NCBI GenBank assembly: GCA_024689605.1
Contig: JAILDD010000132.1
Span: forward strand, 1 to 5,906
Source: Lachnospiraceae bacterium
GTDB lineage: Bacteria > Bacillota_A > Clostridia > Lachnospirales > Lachnospiraceae
Reading direction: 5' to 3'
DNA: 5,906 nt
The stretch's first letter is position 1, and each line of letters starts with the position of its first letter. Below the pieces are notes generated by a model that was not told where the DNA came from, did not search any database, and was given only the letters and a program-made list of their open reading frames with translations. Made by a program: the position numbers and the translations under genes. Below, in pieces: positions 5,685-5,906 of the stretch.

Positions 5685-5906
5685 ATGCAGGATTACAAGA
5701 AGATTGATTATTCGAAAAACAAGGATGTGGTACTCCGCTACATTCCGGGGCATTTCATCACGCCAAATTCACACGTTAATTACTATATGGATCTGAGTGA
5801 CATGAAGTCCAGGCAGCGTGAGGCCAGGGCTACCGGCGAGGAGCTTGCGGAGTTCTATAACTATTCGGATGTTATTGACACCATACTCTGCCTTAACAGC
5901 ATGGAG
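5685..5906 (+). CDS. Orotate phosphoribosyltransferase-like protein, N-terminal part (3' partial)
   Basis: The frame runs from ATG 5685 off the right edge, with 74 residues visible, beginning MQDYKKIDYSKNKD. GGGGG at 5671-5675 is a plausible Shine-Dalgarno sequence nine bases upstream. The segment RYIPGHFITPNSHVNYYMDL, then a basic stretch KSRQREARATGEELAEFY, then DVIDTILCLNSME, matches from memory the start of a clostridial family of about 220-230 residues annotated as orotate phosphoribosyltransferase or phosphoribosyltransferase. In that family 'PGHF.T..SH.NYY.D' and 'VDTI.C..G.EVIGA' are hallmarks. The PRPP-binding motif would be beyond the window edge. Canonical PyrE proteins do not begin this way, so it may be a divergent relative with another base substrate or a regulatory role. 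It has its own promoter and appears unrelated to the envelope genes upstream. Confidence 0.68.
   Translation, partial: MQDYKKIDYSKNKDVVLRYIPGHFITPNSHVNYYMDLSDMKSRQREARATGEELAEFYNYSDVIDTILCLNSME

Overview
The window looks like a chromosomal segment of an anaerobic Firmicute, most likely Lachnospiraceae (Butyrivibrio or a relative). The clues are moderate GC, strong GGGAGGAG-type ribosome binding sites, an extended -10 promoter, and two copies of a 'KPVIYLYP' surface-protein family that I associate with clostridia. The genus is inferred from style and family memory, not from a marker gene. Every recognisable gene is on the + strand.

Layout. (1) 1-534: the 3' end of a membrane protein whose frame is open to the left edge. 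It shows one membrane segment and an extracytoplasmic tail resembling the C-terminus of large uncharacterised GT-C/YfhO-like polytopic proteins. (2) 540-3260: a 906-residue protein that joins a YidC/Oxa1/Alb3 insertase-like domain, a further set of membrane helices, and an extracytoplasmic sulfatase/phosphotransferase domain of the alkaline phosphatase superfamily. It starts 5 nt after gene 1 stops and has no visible Shine-Dalgarno sequence, so the two are probably translated in concert. (3) 3347-4393 and 4524-5552: tandem paralogues, each with a Q/N/Y-rich cytoplasmic tail, one transmembrane helix, an Asp-Pro-Tyr linker and a conserved extracellular domain of unknown function. (4) 5553-5684: an intergenic region with a good extended -10 promoter. 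(5) 5685 to the right edge: the start of an orotate phosphoribosyltransferase-like gene.

How it fits together. Genes 1 and 2 look like envelope biogenesis functions, probably building or decorating a surface glycan or glycolipid with a phosphate-linked group. The paralogous pair is also surface-exposed, but its link to genes 1 and 2 is positional only. The phosphoribosyltransferase-like gene has its own promoter and seems to be a separate nucleotide-metabolism unit.

The most unusual item is the YidC-sulfatase fusion. Its catalytic ligands look intact in the sulfatase half, while the conserved arginine of the YidC groove is a serine. This suggests an insertase fold repurposed as part of an envelope enzyme. 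No RNA genes, CRISPR arrays, insertion sequences or convincing rho-independent terminators were seen.
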